Source: Heliopora coerulea (taxonomy: Eukaryota > Cnidaria > Anthozoa > Scleralcyonacea > Helioporidae). From it: a stretch of 64,000 bases of DNA. The notes beneath the pieces were generated by a model, which had not been told where the DNA came from, searched no databases, and saw only the letters and a list, made by a program, of their open reading frames with translations. This document shows positions 59,101 to 61,839 of this stretch, one piece after another. Each line of letters opens with the position of its first letter. The stretch's first letter is position 1. The stretch lies in the NCBI GenBank assembly GCA_030142905.1, contig JASJOG010000100.1, positions 248,001 through 312,000 on the forward strand. The letters run 5' to 3'. The position numbers and the translations under genes are program-made.

Positions 59101-61839
59101 ATATATGTTTGGGGGTCCTACGGCATTCGAGGAGGTTCCAGACTGCCGGGTAATTAAGAATTTTGACCCCTATATGGCCTCGGTTTCCGATGATTAGAAG
59201 TTTAAGTACGTACGTACGTACGTAGTTAATGTTGTCGTGAATTAGACAGGAGCTCCGCCAAAAGAAAAAATGCTTGCCAATTTTCACACAGCTTCAAATG
59301 AGTCAAGGTGCTAGTAGCTGTAAAAAGTTCCATCGCACGTAAAATAGATTAGGTAAATTTTTCTTTATGGGTTCCCAATAATTAGTGTTGGGAGACTTTT
59401 GATGTATTATCAGGCTTGTTATAGAACATACTCGGTTAACTAAGCCTTTCCCTATTCCATTGAAAACCCTCAGTAGGTAGTGAGAGCACGCGAAAGTTAT
59501 AACAAATAGGAGAGCAACTATCGGTACTGGTTAGTTGTCCCTTGCTGCTTTGAAATTAGATCACCATGTTATGGCACCAACAGCTCTGACTGCAATTTCT
59601 TATTCTGCTTTCATAAAGGGATTTTGGAATTTGGTGGTCCTTGGGTTAGTGATTTGGTACCTCGTCCAATCGAACAGTTCTCATCAACCATTTCGGCTGG
59701 GGACGGGGTGGGGTTCGTATTGTTCTACAATTTTTAAGTGCTGGAAAATTTTAATTTTCGTTGTTGTGCGGATAAGTAAAGGACACGACTTTCCTTGTGA
59801 AGAGTCCTGCGTTACTATGAAAGTGTGATGTAATCTAAATGATGTTTTTCATTTCTAGTTATAATTGACGTTCGGAGCAGGAGTTGTAGCAATGTCGCAA
59901 AACCAATGAGATAACTCTGTTTTTTAGATGAGTTTCCTAAAGGTCTCCGTAAAATATTTCCTGCGGCCCCTGGGTAAGCTCTCCTTAACCTAATTCCAAA
60001 AATTCGGGAAAAAAGAGTGCCGCGTGGACAGTTCTGAACGAAAGAGAAAATGTTAACTGTTTCTTTTTCGAAAAATATGTCATGACCTTAATTTTCAGAG
60101 TGTCAAAATTGAACGTTAAATTTGTCGCTTACTCTATATGAATGGGTGGTTTGAAAACTGCTGTTGCGTCGAAAACAGTGTATTGGGGACTTTAAGATCG
60201 ACGTCAACCTGAACGACGACTTACTTTAAAATTTCGGCCTTTGAAACCACGGTATATTGAGCACTGTGCTTGATACTTGTGGCTTGTTTTATGACTCCTA
60301 AAACGCTCCAGTTCAACTAAAACGAATGTAGGTTCGGGTTGAATTTAACCTCAAGTAACGGCTTTTTTTGCTCCGAGTGCTGACGTCGTCCTCAAGACGT
60401 GAAAATAGTCCGGGTGACATATGCTGAACGACGACGGTTTTGAGAACGCCCTGGAAAATAAAAATTATTCGTTGTCTTTGTCTTACATGAAGAATTCTTT
60501 ACTTTAAAGGACGTCATCGTTGAAGTTGACGTTGTATATCTTAGGGCCCCTATTGTAAAAACCGGATGATTTATCATGAACGATATAAGCCAAGTGGTAT
60601 AGTCTCAATAGATGAAGAACAGATAAGAATGTTCTGACAATGACGTGGGGTTTGCAATTTTCTAGTGCCGGTGTTGGACGAACTGGTGTTTTTATTGCTG
60701 TTGAAACAGCGTGCTGCTTGATCGAGACTGGTTTACCTGTTTACCCAGGGCAGATGCTGGTGACGATGAGAGGTCAACGTGGATCACTTGTGCAAACACC
60801 GGTGAGAAATAACAGCGATAACATCGTTGTGCAGTGTTTTATTCATTCCATGCATTGATTCCAATTACTCAGTTATTTTATTCAGTTCTTTTTAGTATTT
60901 AATCAGAGAATCGTGGTAAACGTTGCCATAATGTTCGGAACTGTGCGAACTGTTCCTCAAAATACTTCTTGGTCGTGATTTGAAAGCTATGGTTTCTACA
61001 CCTTTACTGTTCGTTACCAGAAAATATACTATTATTAACGCCAACCTCAAACTCATCAACGCAAAAATACATTCATTTCATTCAATCGACATTCATTAGC
61101 GTAGTTACGCAACCATTTCATCGAAGGGCATTCCATAGCGCCAACAGACGACCATTAACACCATTTTACTATACATTAGGGATAACAAAATTTTAGCTGC
61201 GCAGGAGAAATATGCCTAATTGAAGTGTATAGCAGAATGGTTGATGCAAATAGTTGCGTATCTACGCTAGTGAATATCGATTGAATAAAATGAACGTATT
61301 TTTGCGTTAATGAGTTTGAGGTTGGCATTTTCTGGTAATAAACAGCGAAAGGTGTAAATGTGCAAAATTTGCAAGAAATTTTCAAATAAGGTTATGATAC
61401 GGATTAACTGCATGTTCTTGTCTTCAGTAGTCAGGTTAATTTTATCTAAACATCTTTATCATTTCAAGTAGATACCTTAACTGACAAGGAAGTGTTAAAA
61501 ACTATTATTTTATTTAATTGCCAGCAGTGTATGCCAAACTGGGACGGTAGTAACTGACATCTCGCACGAAACATTGGTTGCAGAGCAATGTATTTTTCTA
61601 TTGATTTTTCAATTTTTTTTTCAGCTCATGTTTTGTAACTTTAATTTGCCCAGGTTAATATTTCTACTTTTGTTTTAGGGTCAGTTCAAATTCACTTGCG
61701 AAGCAATGTTGGACGTCTACCGAGGTAGGATATATTTGTAGTTCCTTTTAGGGCTTTCATAGACCTTGAATTTTTAATTGTAGATTTGTATCTCTTTCCA
61801 GATCACTTTCTGAAAACCCAAACGAAAAATGGAAACTGA
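6032..61839 (+). CDS. PTPN4: FERM-PDZ-tyrosine phosphatase gene (PTPN3/PTPN4-like), 32 exons, 5' end missing
   Basis: A cytosolic, membrane/cytoskeleton-associated protein tyrosine phosphatase that would dephosphorylate phosphotyrosine on partners recruited by its FERM and PDZ domains. All 32 exons have AG/GT borders and join in phase to 774 codons plus TGA. Order: partial FERM F1, F2, F3, FERM-adjacent region, Ser-rich linker, PDZ (GQFGLNFKGG carboxylate loop), linker, PTP. Catalytic elements seen: KNRYRD, NDYINA, QYIAWPDHG (general acid Asp), HCSAGVGRTG (Cys nucleophile, Arg), QTPGQFKF (Q-loop Gln). Vertebrate PTPN4 is about 926 aa, so roughly 50-60 N-terminal residues lie outside the window and the linkers are shorter. 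No key residue is missing. The choice between PTPN3 and PTPN4 cannot be settled; in invertebrates one gene is probably ancestral to both. Introns range from 77 nt to 10.8 kb. Confidence 0.93.
6137..8809 (+). other. Intron 1
   Basis: Apart from the piggyBac relic it carries a dispersed repeat with GGCATTAGCCAGAGTAAAAT at about 6218 and 8219 (a weaker relative is at about 43840). The rest is AT-rich without recognisable genes. Confidence 0.6.
6880..7335 (+). pseudogene. piggyBac-like transposase relic
   Basis: Across a stop at about 7000 the frame gives GHDFIDLVPQL, AFFGLNI, then MGVNELFTI, PFLGYPGFKKTI, KGFKLLSWYFHIL, EEATEKLKKI and PGKNISINEELVKFN. This follows the piggyBac (PGBD) order: 'LMGIN', 'P..G.P.FKK..', 'F..L.RYLHF', then 'NISIDE.MV.FKGR'. 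A long acidic, charged stretch upstream (6540-6760) fits the N-terminal part. It has several stops and is missing the C-terminal half, so it is an inactive fragment in the sense orientation of the host intron. Confidence 0.6.
8810..8852 (+). CDS. PTPN4: PTPN4-like exon 2: FERM F1 end
   Basis: 43 nt, phase 0 to 1. EWLEMEKKLKKQLK aligns with the family's Trp-Leu-Asp ... Lys-Gln-Leu-Lys stretch. Acceptor TCTATTAAG, donor GTGAAC. Confidence 0.85.
10230..10560 (+). pseudogene. Crypton/KIAA1958-like tyrosine-recombinase relic
   Basis: Frame-joined translation gives YEPSTFMYFQRSVHRHLS, then a charged stretch, and QGKGNHPPVTREV followed by EADNIFAEG. In DUF3504/KIAA1958-like proteins (derived from Crypton tyrosine recombinases) the same order occurs: 'YEP.TL..F..S..R.L', 'KGN.P.ATR.LT..E...L...G'. 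At least two stops and a frame change are present and the catalytic C-terminal half is not recognisable. Family assignment rests on remembered motif order, not on a search. Confidence 0.5.
11131..11164. repeat. (TA)n microsatellite
   Basis: About 15 TA units preceded by TATATACC. Confidence 0.85.
11533..11576. repeat. Degenerate telomere-like (TTAGGG) patch
   Basis: GGATTAGAGTTAGGATTAGG then GTCAGGGTTAGGTTTAG, an imperfect run of TTAGGG-type hexamers about 44 nt long. A shorter similar patch is at 33103-33135. Confidence 0.55.
12014..12246. mobile_element. 233-bp foldback element with hammerhead-like core
   Basis: Arms of about 105 nt pair almost perfectly (outer AATAAAAATTAAGGC and its complement; inner GTTTAATTCT 12079-12088 with AGAATTAAAC 12171-12180). 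Near the centre are CTGATGA (12140-12146), a hairpin TTGCG-AGA-CGCAA and GAAA (12163-12166), TGTT, then the arm. Confidence 0.8.
13426..13504 (+). CDS. PTPN4: PTPN4-like exon 3: FERM F1-F2 junction
   Basis: 79 nt, phase 1 to 2. YKLYFRVRFFPTEPSRVAED is the classic FERM block (family: FRVKFF). Acceptor TTTTCCTGCAG, donor GTTAGG. Confidence 0.93.
13505..15392 (+). other. Intron 3
   Basis: Contains the MITE at 14891-15294. At 13831-13908 a CTGATGA/GAAA motif lies between short arms TTCTATT and AATAGAA, a probable degenerate relative of the other foldbacks. Nothing else recognised. Confidence 0.55.
14891..15294. mobile_element. MITE family 1, copy 1
   Basis: TA duplications flank ~25-bp terminal inverted repeats starting GGGACCTTAAGATCTACGA. 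The interior shares blocks (TTTAGGAGTCAT, CAAGTATCAAGCAC, CCGAAATTTTAAAG) with the copy at 60183-60552 in opposite orientation. No transposase ORF. Confidence 0.85.
15393..15437 (+). CDS. PTPN4: PTPN4-like exon 4: FERM F2 start
   Basis: 45 nt, phase 2 to 2. YHMYLNIKKDLMEG equals the family's YQYFLQIKQDILTG. A short exon recognisable only by homology and phase. Donor GTATTG. Confidence 0.87.
16080..16132 (+). CDS. PTPN4: PTPN4-like exon 5: FERM F2
   Basis: 53 nt, phase 2 to 1. FTCPTETAAELSSLIVQ corresponds to the LPCP...AALLASFAVQ segment. Acceptor TTACTCAAG, donor GTAAGT. Confidence 0.88.
16555..16628 (+). CDS. PTPN4: PTPN4-like exon 6: FERM F2
   Basis: 74 nt, phase 1 to 0. The split Ser codon plus EIGDYHPKYSADQYINDLQ matches the family 'SELGDY' helix. 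The next intron is only 76 nt. Confidence 0.9.
16705..16751 (+). CDS. PTPN4: PTPN4-like exon 7: FERM F2
   Basis: 47 nt, phase 0 to 2. TPEFEERVFHYHKQN corresponds to the helix before GLSPAEAE. Acceptor TATCTTTCAG, donor GTAAGT. Confidence 0.9.
17398..17485 (+). CDS. PTPN4: PTPN4-like exon 8: FERM F2-F3
   Basis: 88 nt, phase 2 to 0. GLSPADAELKFLEIARRLEL then YGSEAHKAT is a highly conserved FERM stretch (GLSPAEAE...LELYG). Acceptor GCCCACAG, donor GTAAGC. Confidence 0.95.
17486..19386 (+). other. Intron 8
   Basis: 1.9 kb of AT-rich sequence. A minus-strand ORF at 18896-19267 (123 aa) has no recognisable domain. No repeat with clear boundaries seen. Confidence 0.5.
19387..19475 (+). CDS. PTPN4: PTPN4-like exon 9: FERM F3
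   Basis: 89 nt, phase 0 to 2. SEGIKIYRGTKRVNIFA(W) matches the F3 PH-like strands (GGILIYKNRVRMNTFPW in the family). Donor GTAAGC. Confidence 0.93.
19678..19800. repeat. Foldback element, degenerate hammerhead-like core
   Basis: Arms AAACTGCCGAAAC (19678-19690) and GTTTCGGCAGTTT (19788-19800). The interior carries GTGATGA, a hairpin AAGC/GCTT, GATAC and GTC, which looks like a mutated version of the CTGATGA...GAAACGTC layout. Confidence 0.65.
20061..20256. repeat. Palindromic repeat, copy 1
   Basis: Imperfect inverted arms: AAGAAATACCAAATGGATTC on the left and GAATCCATTTGGTATTTCTT on the right, with GGATAC..TATCC-type blocks inside. No ORF. Confidence 0.75.
20360..20650. repeat. Palindromic repeat, related copy 2
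   Basis: Shares TATAAAATAATAGACTGAAC-like and GTGTTTGGATAC blocks with the repeat just left of it. Includes a tight hairpin at 20573-20600 (CGTGTTTGGATA and its complement). Confidence 0.6.
21051..21516. mobile_element. 466-bp TIR element with CTAAAG target duplication
   Basis: CATACATGCCAAC at the left end and GTTGGCATGTATG at the right end, flanked by CTAAAG on both sides (21045-21050, 21517-21522). No transposase; a small non-autonomous DNA element. Confidence 0.8.
21624..21696 (+). other. tRNA-like module, unit 1 of the tandem pair
   Basis: Carries GTGCGAGTTCAAATCCCG (B box) and CGATAGCCCAACAGG (A-box like); the acceptor 5' strand has decayed. Confidence 0.6.
21717..21793 (+). ncRNA. 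Candidate hammerhead ribozyme at the junction of the tandem units
   Basis: Order: GCAGTGT (stem III 3' strand, 21717-21723), A (H17, 21724), 34-nt stem I segment with a GAAAA/TTTTC hairpin, CTGAGGA (21759-21765), T, stem II hairpin (21767-21783), GAAA (21784-21787), ACACTGC (21787-21793). ACACTGC pairs with all seven bases of GCAGTGT, including the required A15.1-U16.1. Stem II has two weak pairs and stem I starts with a mismatch, so this copy may be inactive. Confidence 0.5.
21879..21950 (+). other. tRNA-like module, unit 2 of the tandem pair
   Basis: GACTCAA...CTCGAGTCA acceptor with one mismatch, D-arm GCTC/GAGC, B box GAGTTCAAGTCCC. Anticodon-arm mismatches as in the other copies. Confidence 0.65.
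22391..22460 (+). CDS. PTPN4: PTPN4-like exon 10: FERM F3
   Basis: 70 nt, phase 2 to 0. SRVEKVLFNRKNFYIQLLPD corresponds to the IVKISFKCKQFFIQL block. Acceptor TTTAATTTCAG, donor GTAAGT. Confidence 0.93.
23254..23351 (+). CDS. PTPN4: PTPN4-like exon 11: FERM F3 helix
   Basis: 98 nt, phase 0 to 2. LVGFILPSMRNCKILWKSSV and AYHTFYR match the terminal F3 helix (CKNLWK...HHTFFR). Followed by the 10.8-kb intron that holds LINE-C. Confidence 0.94.
23352..27081 (+). other. Intron 11, part left of LINE-C
   Basis: A small direct duplication of AGCCTTTTTAATATTCAATT sits at about 23681-23720. Otherwise no gene, RNA or bounded repeat is evident over 3.7 kb; the short ORFs here are not supported. Confidence 0.5.
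27361..30285 (-). CDS. LINE-C ORF2: endonuclease-reverse transcriptase, intact (974 aa)
   Basis: Makes the nick and copies the element RNA by target-primed reverse transcription. Residues ~35-250 are the APE-type endonuclease (LFALNETRL at 61-69, GGGVCIYLR, LGDLNCD, SDHSLIF at 237-243). After a linker, the RT spans ~510-760: NYRPISILP, FIDLKKAFDTVNH (first catalytic Asp), CGVPQGS (666-672) and FADD (698-701). The C-terminal part has the usual LSWKSNTDNICKK, HFNYCSEVW and RLQRLHNRAARI blocks and ends near residue 974. The length is typical and no stop or frameshift is present, which is striking beside the ruined ORF1. FADD replaces the commoner YADD; this variant is frequent in CR1-like elements. 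LILDP follows the GVPQGS motif where LGP is usual, so activity is not guaranteed. Confidence 0.93.
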   Translation of the reverse strand: MKSFYDMNNVSSNLSYCNDLLSNLKSFSKQRGFKMAFLNIVSLPKKLNEIIYIMSQNYLDLFALNETRLSPAITDNMINIPGYDIVRNDRSRNGGGVCIYLRSSLNYQIRHDIVPTDFEAVCIEITKPHSRPFIVVAVYRTPNASPEFFTHFENLIQTIDNENKEICILGDLNCDLIKTNLDQPTKTLISLLETYQLTQLINEATRVTMTSSTLIDHFITNMPEKICKSGVIHTGISDHSLIFAIRKINITQSEKQNITDIRNMKNFNKNLFLQDLSHQTWDYVYFFADSPDSMWDVWRELFLEILNKHAPIQKKKIKSKSVPWITKDIKKLINIRDRLKRVAMISKLEKDWVAYRKVRNETTTRLRQAKVDYFSSKISANKKNPKAAWKVINSQLGKYNKKTIVNELNIDKQKLTNQCDIAEAFNDYFSNIGPNLAEEIGTTNYHYKQYIKTTKSEFTSFKPVTVNNVCQLLSRLSGNKSTGIDKISSKIMKIAAPMISDSLTYIFNQSITLCTFPNDWKMAKVIPLFKNGNRNLPGNYRPISILPAISKVMERIIYNQLHDYLQTNNLFSEHQFGFRELHSTATALLDCTNDWYINMDRKLFNLIVFIDLKKAFDTVNHQILLDKLSLYGIKGNAYSLLKSYLTNRKQKCEVNGSISSECNIKCGVPQGSILDPLFFLLYINDLPSCLAQTKPRLFADDTNITAAGNSLNEVEDAVNSDLERLRKWLISNKLSLNVAKTKSMLIGTKPILNKISDKQPIINIEDKQIEQVSESKILGVILDQHLSWKSNTDNICKKVSSGIYALKRLRDFVDQNTIRSVYNAIIQPHFNYCSEVWNVFGETQSTRLQRLHNRAARIIANVPNEVNQETVLSMLGWEPLKEQRIKTKAKTMFKILNNLGPHCLSELFTFKNELIKYNLRNNSGTLCLPKPCTNNMKKSFMFNGGSIWNSLPEELRATKSFTCFKRKLAVHTIL
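30333..32398 (-). pseudogene. LINE-C ORF1 (coiled coil + SGNH esterase), broken three ways
   Basis: Starts ATG 32396-32398, Lys-rich N-terminus (KKIGGKKQNKLKSKGGKG) running to 32193. A MITE occupies 31724-32190; excising it with one TA joins ...NSDT to RMEPNKQV in frame. The frame then runs through Cys (CDRC) and coiled-coil segments to a TGA at 31024-31026, continues past it to KVLVLGDSMIKN (esterase nucleophile, ~30920), and shifts frame near 30850 into HSIILHAGTNNL and LHLSQSGD. It ends at 30333, about 50 nt before ORF2. It is the same domain order as LINE-A ORF1 with little close identity. Confidence 0.82.
31724..32190. mobile_element. pogo/Tigger-like MITE (467 bp) in LINE-C ORF1
   Basis: Terminal inverted repeats begin CAGTGGTTATTCAATTATCC at both ends, with TA on each side (31722-31723, 32191-32192). 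Subterminal TCCGGATAAT-type repeats recur on both strands. CAGTGGTT...TTATCCGG ends with TA duplication are typical of pogo-family elements. No transposase remains. Confidence 0.85.
32473..32659. repeat. Foldback element, ~85-bp arms
   Basis: Left arm AACAAATAGAAAGTAGC... and right arm ending ...TTTTCTATTTGTT pair with about 85% identity by eye; both carry ACATGAATGACG and TTCAACCAGAAAAAT. The loop is CTCGGCTACGCCTC-like. Confidence 0.8.
32726..33310. repeat. Inverted-repeat element (~585 bp)
   Basis: The left arm CCTTTCGTAAACGGTCTTGG...TTTTCGGGTTCCCCAAGTGT (32726-32782) is complementary to 33234-33310, with a 12-nt insertion in one arm. The 450-nt interior holds no recognisable gene. Confidence 0.7.
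33311..34108 (+). other. Intron 11, right end
   Basis: AT-rich; nothing recognised apart from the acceptor tract before exon 12. Confidence 0.5.
34109..34177 (+). CDS. PTPN4: PTPN4-like exon 12: post-FERM
   Basis: 69 nt, phase 2 to 2. LIRFGSTYKYR corresponds to the family LGSKFRY motif just after FERM. Acceptor TTTTATTTCAG, donor GTAACC. Confidence 0.9.
34986..35054 (+). CDS. PTPN4: PTPN4-like exon 13: FERM-adjacent region
   Basis: 69 nt, phase 2 to 2. GRTQCQAIEAARRSFRREPA is the FERM-adjacent motif (GRTEVQ... in the family). The weak donor GTTGTA is forced, because a TAG follows five bases later in frame. Confidence 0.86.
36121..36168. repeat. (GAAT)n-type tetranucleotide repeat
   Basis: AATAAACAAACAC then repeated GAATGAATGAAT units. 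Confidence 0.8.
36552..36586 (+). CDS. PTPN4: PTPN4-like exon 14: 35-nt linker exon
   Basis: 35 nt, phase 2 to 1. TGFNKFSERSF. It is supported by a strong acceptor (GGTTCTTTTAG), donor GTAGGT and the need for exactly this phase change between exons 13 and 15; there is little sequence homology. Confidence 0.7.
36619..36800. repeat. Degenerate (TTTG/TTTA)n repeat
   Basis: Runs of TTTGTTTGTTTG mixed with TTTATTTATTTA starting about 35 nt after exon 14. The ORF over it is a repeat artefact. Confidence 0.85.
37727..37823 (+). CDS. PTPN4: PTPN4-like exon 15: linker
   Basis: 97 nt, phase 1 to 2. KESPSHTDANHRRLHEDAES then DVAPSVTSTCG. Hydrophilic, Ser/Asp-rich linker without clear homology; placed by open frame and splice phase. 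Confidence 0.75.
37824..40281 (+). other. Intron 15
   Basis: A pyrimidine-rich degenerate CTGT/CTTAT stretch lies at 38320-38515. No other repeat or gene recognised in 2.5 kb. Confidence 0.5.
40282..40360 (+). CDS. PTPN4: PTPN4-like exon 16: linker
   Basis: 79 nt, phase 2 to 0. YDVIDTSDSESKSPPMLSPA then RRHVNE. Ser/Pro-rich, likely phosphorylated, disordered. Acceptor TTGCTTTTCAG, donor GTACGT. Confidence 0.78.
41480..41765 (+). mobile_element. tRNA-bearing retrozyme-like unit
   Basis: CTGAGGA 41523-41529 preceded by GTTACC, hairpin GATTC/GAATC 41531-41547 (5 bp intact), GAAA 41548-41551, tRNA-like module 41644-41715, GCAGTGT 41735-41741, A 41742, then GGTCAATT. Stem III here is ACACTAC against GCAGTGT (one mismatch). 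CAATGAAATTTTTTC before the head and CATGAAATTTTCTC after the tail are both stem-I-like, so this is one unit cut from a former tandem array. Confidence 0.75.
41644..41715 (+). other. tRNA-like module
   Basis: GACTCAATAGCTCAATTGG, GGTCGAGC and B box GCAAGTTCGAATCCCG. This copy keeps the standard GTTCGAATC T-loop. Acceptor 3' side CTCTGCTC has decayed. Confidence 0.65.
42614..42657. repeat. 22-nt tandem duplication
   Basis: AGGAAACTCAGAAATAAAAA occurs twice in a row. Confidence 0.85.
43467..43507 (+). CDS. PTPN4: PTPN4-like exon 17: linker to PDZ
   Basis: 41 nt, phase 0 to 2. MNGILNDEGLLDV leads into the first PDZ strand. Acceptor TTTCTGTTATTAG, donor GTGAGA. Confidence 0.8.
44315..44357 (+). 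CDS. PTPN4: PTPN4-like exon 18: PDZ start
   Basis: 43 nt, phase 2 to 0. IRPNENGQFGLNFK contains the PDZ carboxylate-binding loop, which continues as GG in the next exon (family: PDENGRFGFNVKGG). Confidence 0.92.
45968..46024 (+). CDS. PTPN4: PTPN4-like exon 19: PDZ
   Basis: 57 nt, phase 0 to 0. GGAEQKLKPIVTQIAPNSP matches GGYDQKMPVIVSRVAPGTP. Donor GTGAGT. Confidence 0.93.
47494..47580 (+). CDS. PTPN4: PTPN4-like exon 20: PDZ core
   Basis: 87 nt, phase 0 to 0. LQEGDEIVYINGRTAEKLSH matches the LNEGDQVVLINGRDI block; SHEE precedes donor GTAAAT. Acceptor TGTTTTGAAG. The next intron is 103 nt. Confidence 0.93.
47684..47753 (+). CDS. PTPN4: PTPN4-like exon 21: PDZ end
   Basis: 70 nt, phase 0 to 1. 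SIGQSLDKTLKLSVRPY matches the last PDZ strand (ELMLLVRP). Donor GTAAAT. Confidence 0.9.
47754..49044 (+). other. Intron 21 with degenerate repeat
   Basis: At 48120-48520 phrases of the type GGGCGCTTAATCGAAG, GGGGCTTAG, GTGCGCTTATTCGAGG and CCACTTATTTGAG recur in one orientation, suggesting an old repetitive element. No boundaries found. Confidence 0.45.
49045..49130 (+). CDS. PTPN4: PTPN4-like exon 22: PDZ-PTP linker
   Basis: 86 nt, phase 1 to 0. SINNHEIDSSTHEDISTQLL then TSVAQIKQ, corresponding to the acidic linker before the PTP N-terminal helix. Donor GTACCT. Confidence 0.82.
50045..50140. repeat. Degenerate (GAAC/AAAC)n tetranucleotide repeat
   Basis: Runs of CGAACGGACGAACGAATC then AAACAAACAAACAAAC. 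The minus ORF across it (49683-50198) is low complexity in its first part. Confidence 0.75.
50986..51076 (+). CDS. PTPN4: PTPN4-like exon 23: PTP start, KNRY
   Basis: 91 nt, phase 0 to 1. MYKRKPGLPAEVAHYPENKV then KNRYRDILP. The Tyr of KNRY lines the phosphotyrosine pocket. Acceptor TTTTCCAG, donor GTAAGT. Confidence 0.95.
52346..52407 (+). CDS. PTPN4: PTPN4-like exon 24: PTP, NDYINA
   Basis: 62 nt, phase 1 to 0. DFNRVVINGENDYINASHVK. The last ~15 nt of this exon and its donor (AAG|GTATGT) are the source of the minisatellite that follows. Confidence 0.95.
52408..52981 (+). repeat. Minisatellite of ~39-nt units made from the exon 24 splice-donor region
   Basis: Fourteen complete units of 38-40 nt plus a partial one follow exon 24 without a gap. 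Starts: 52408, 52448, 52488, 52526, 52566, 52605, 52644, 52682, 52720, 52760, 52800, 52838, 52878, 52916, 52956. Each unit ends GTAAGTCATGTAAAG-like, which mirrors the exon's own end GCAAGTCATGTTAAG, and most begin GTATGTG or GTGTGTG, a copy of the donor. Most units also contain GGAATGGTC. Confidence 0.92.
54175..54258 (+). CDS. PTPN4: PTPN4-like exon 25: PTP, QGP
   Basis: 84 nt, phase 0 to 0. NEYLAAQGPLSDTCADFWQ is the conserved PTP Q-G-P-L...T..DFW motif. Donor GTATGT. Confidence 0.95.
55195..55257 (+). CDS. PTPN4: PTPN4-like exon 26: PTP
   Basis: 63 nt, phase 0 to 0. MVWDHDSMLIVMLTTIMENG plus K is the PTP central strand (MVVMLTT). Donor GTAAAT. Confidence 0.95.
55546..55677 (+). CDS. PTPN4: PTPN4-like exon 27: PTP, KCHRYWPE
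   Basis: 132 nt, phase 0 to 0. TKCHRYWPECGEHFEIGHFG then VSHVSSRDFSPSYIHREL. KC..YWP is a PTP signature. The 500-bp CCTT tract begins about 25 nt after its donor. Confidence 0.95.
55702..56225. repeat. (CCTT)n polypyrimidine tract, ~520 bp
   Basis: Almost pure pyrimidine on the + strand, mixing CCTT, CCCTT and CTTT units, in the intron between the exon with YWPE and the WPD-loop exon. The Arg/Lys/Glu/Gly-rich ORFs on the minus strand are artefacts of the repeat. Confidence 0.95.
56350..56404 (+). CDS. PTPN4: PTPN4-like exon 28: WPD loop
   Basis: 55 nt, phase 0 to 1. ERLIQHLQYIAWPDH(G) holds the general-acid Asp of the WPD loop. Donor GTAAGG. Confidence 0.96.
57127..57700. repeat. Degenerate (CACCA/CACTA)n pentamer satellite
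   Basis: CACACCACACCACA-type units with C/T-A variation over ~570 bp in intron 28. The 167-aa Thr/His-rich ORF here has codon-like structure only because of the repeat. Confidence 0.9.
58046..58139 (+). CDS. PTPN4: PTPN4-like exon 29: up to catalytic Cys
   Basis: 94 nt, phase 1 to 2. VPEDSERFLKFVNEVRQHRA then TSNSPLTLHC. The catalytic Cys is the last complete codon, so the P-loop is split by the following 2.5-kb intron. Confidence 0.96.
59204..59225. repeat. (ACGT)n short repeat
   Basis: Five tandem GTAC/ACGT units; each window is self-complementary. Confidence 0.8.
60183..60552. mobile_element. MITE family 1, copy 2 (inverted relative to copy 1)
   Basis: Ends GGGGACTTTAAGATCGACG and, on the other strand, GGGGCCCTAAGATATACAA. 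Interior blocks ACTTTAAAATTTCGGC, GTGCTTGATACTTG and ATGACTCCTAAA are complementary to blocks in 14891-15294. Right flank is TA; the left flank reads TATT and may have decayed. Confidence 0.8.
60666..60801 (+). CDS. PTPN4: PTPN4-like exon 30: P-loop Arg, QTP
   Basis: 136 nt, phase 2 to 0. The split Ser codon plus AGVGRTGVFIAVETACCLIE completes HCSAGVGRTG; it ends LVTMRGQRGSLVQTP with the Q-loop Gln. Acceptor CAATTTTCTAG, donor GTGAGA. Confidence 0.97.
60999..61354. mobile_element. Foldback MITE family 2, copy 1
   Basis: TA-flanked ends CACCTTTACTGTTCGTTACC and its near complement. GCCAACCTCAAACTCAT and ACGCAACCATTT recur inverted in the right half. Lies in intron 30. Confidence 0.8.
61679..61724 (+). 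CDS. PTPN4: PTPN4-like exon 31: PTP C-terminal helix
   Basis: 46 nt, phase 0 to 1. GQFKFTCEAMLDVYR matches SQYRFVCEAILKVYE. Reading through the donor would end at TAG 61739-61741, so an intron-retained form would have a different short tail. Confidence 0.92.
61802..61839 (+). CDS. PTPN4: PTPN4-like last coding exon
   Basis: 38 nt, phase 1 to stop. HFLKTQTKNGN then TGA at 61837-61839; similar length and polarity to the family tail. Acceptor TATCTCTTTCCAG. Confidence 0.85.

Larger units (their letters stand above)
58140..60665 (+). other. Intron 29 (splits the P-loop)
   Basis: 2.5 kb. Holds (ACGT)n at 59204-59225 and MITE family 1 copy 2 at 60183-60552. No other feature recognised. Confidence 0.55.
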
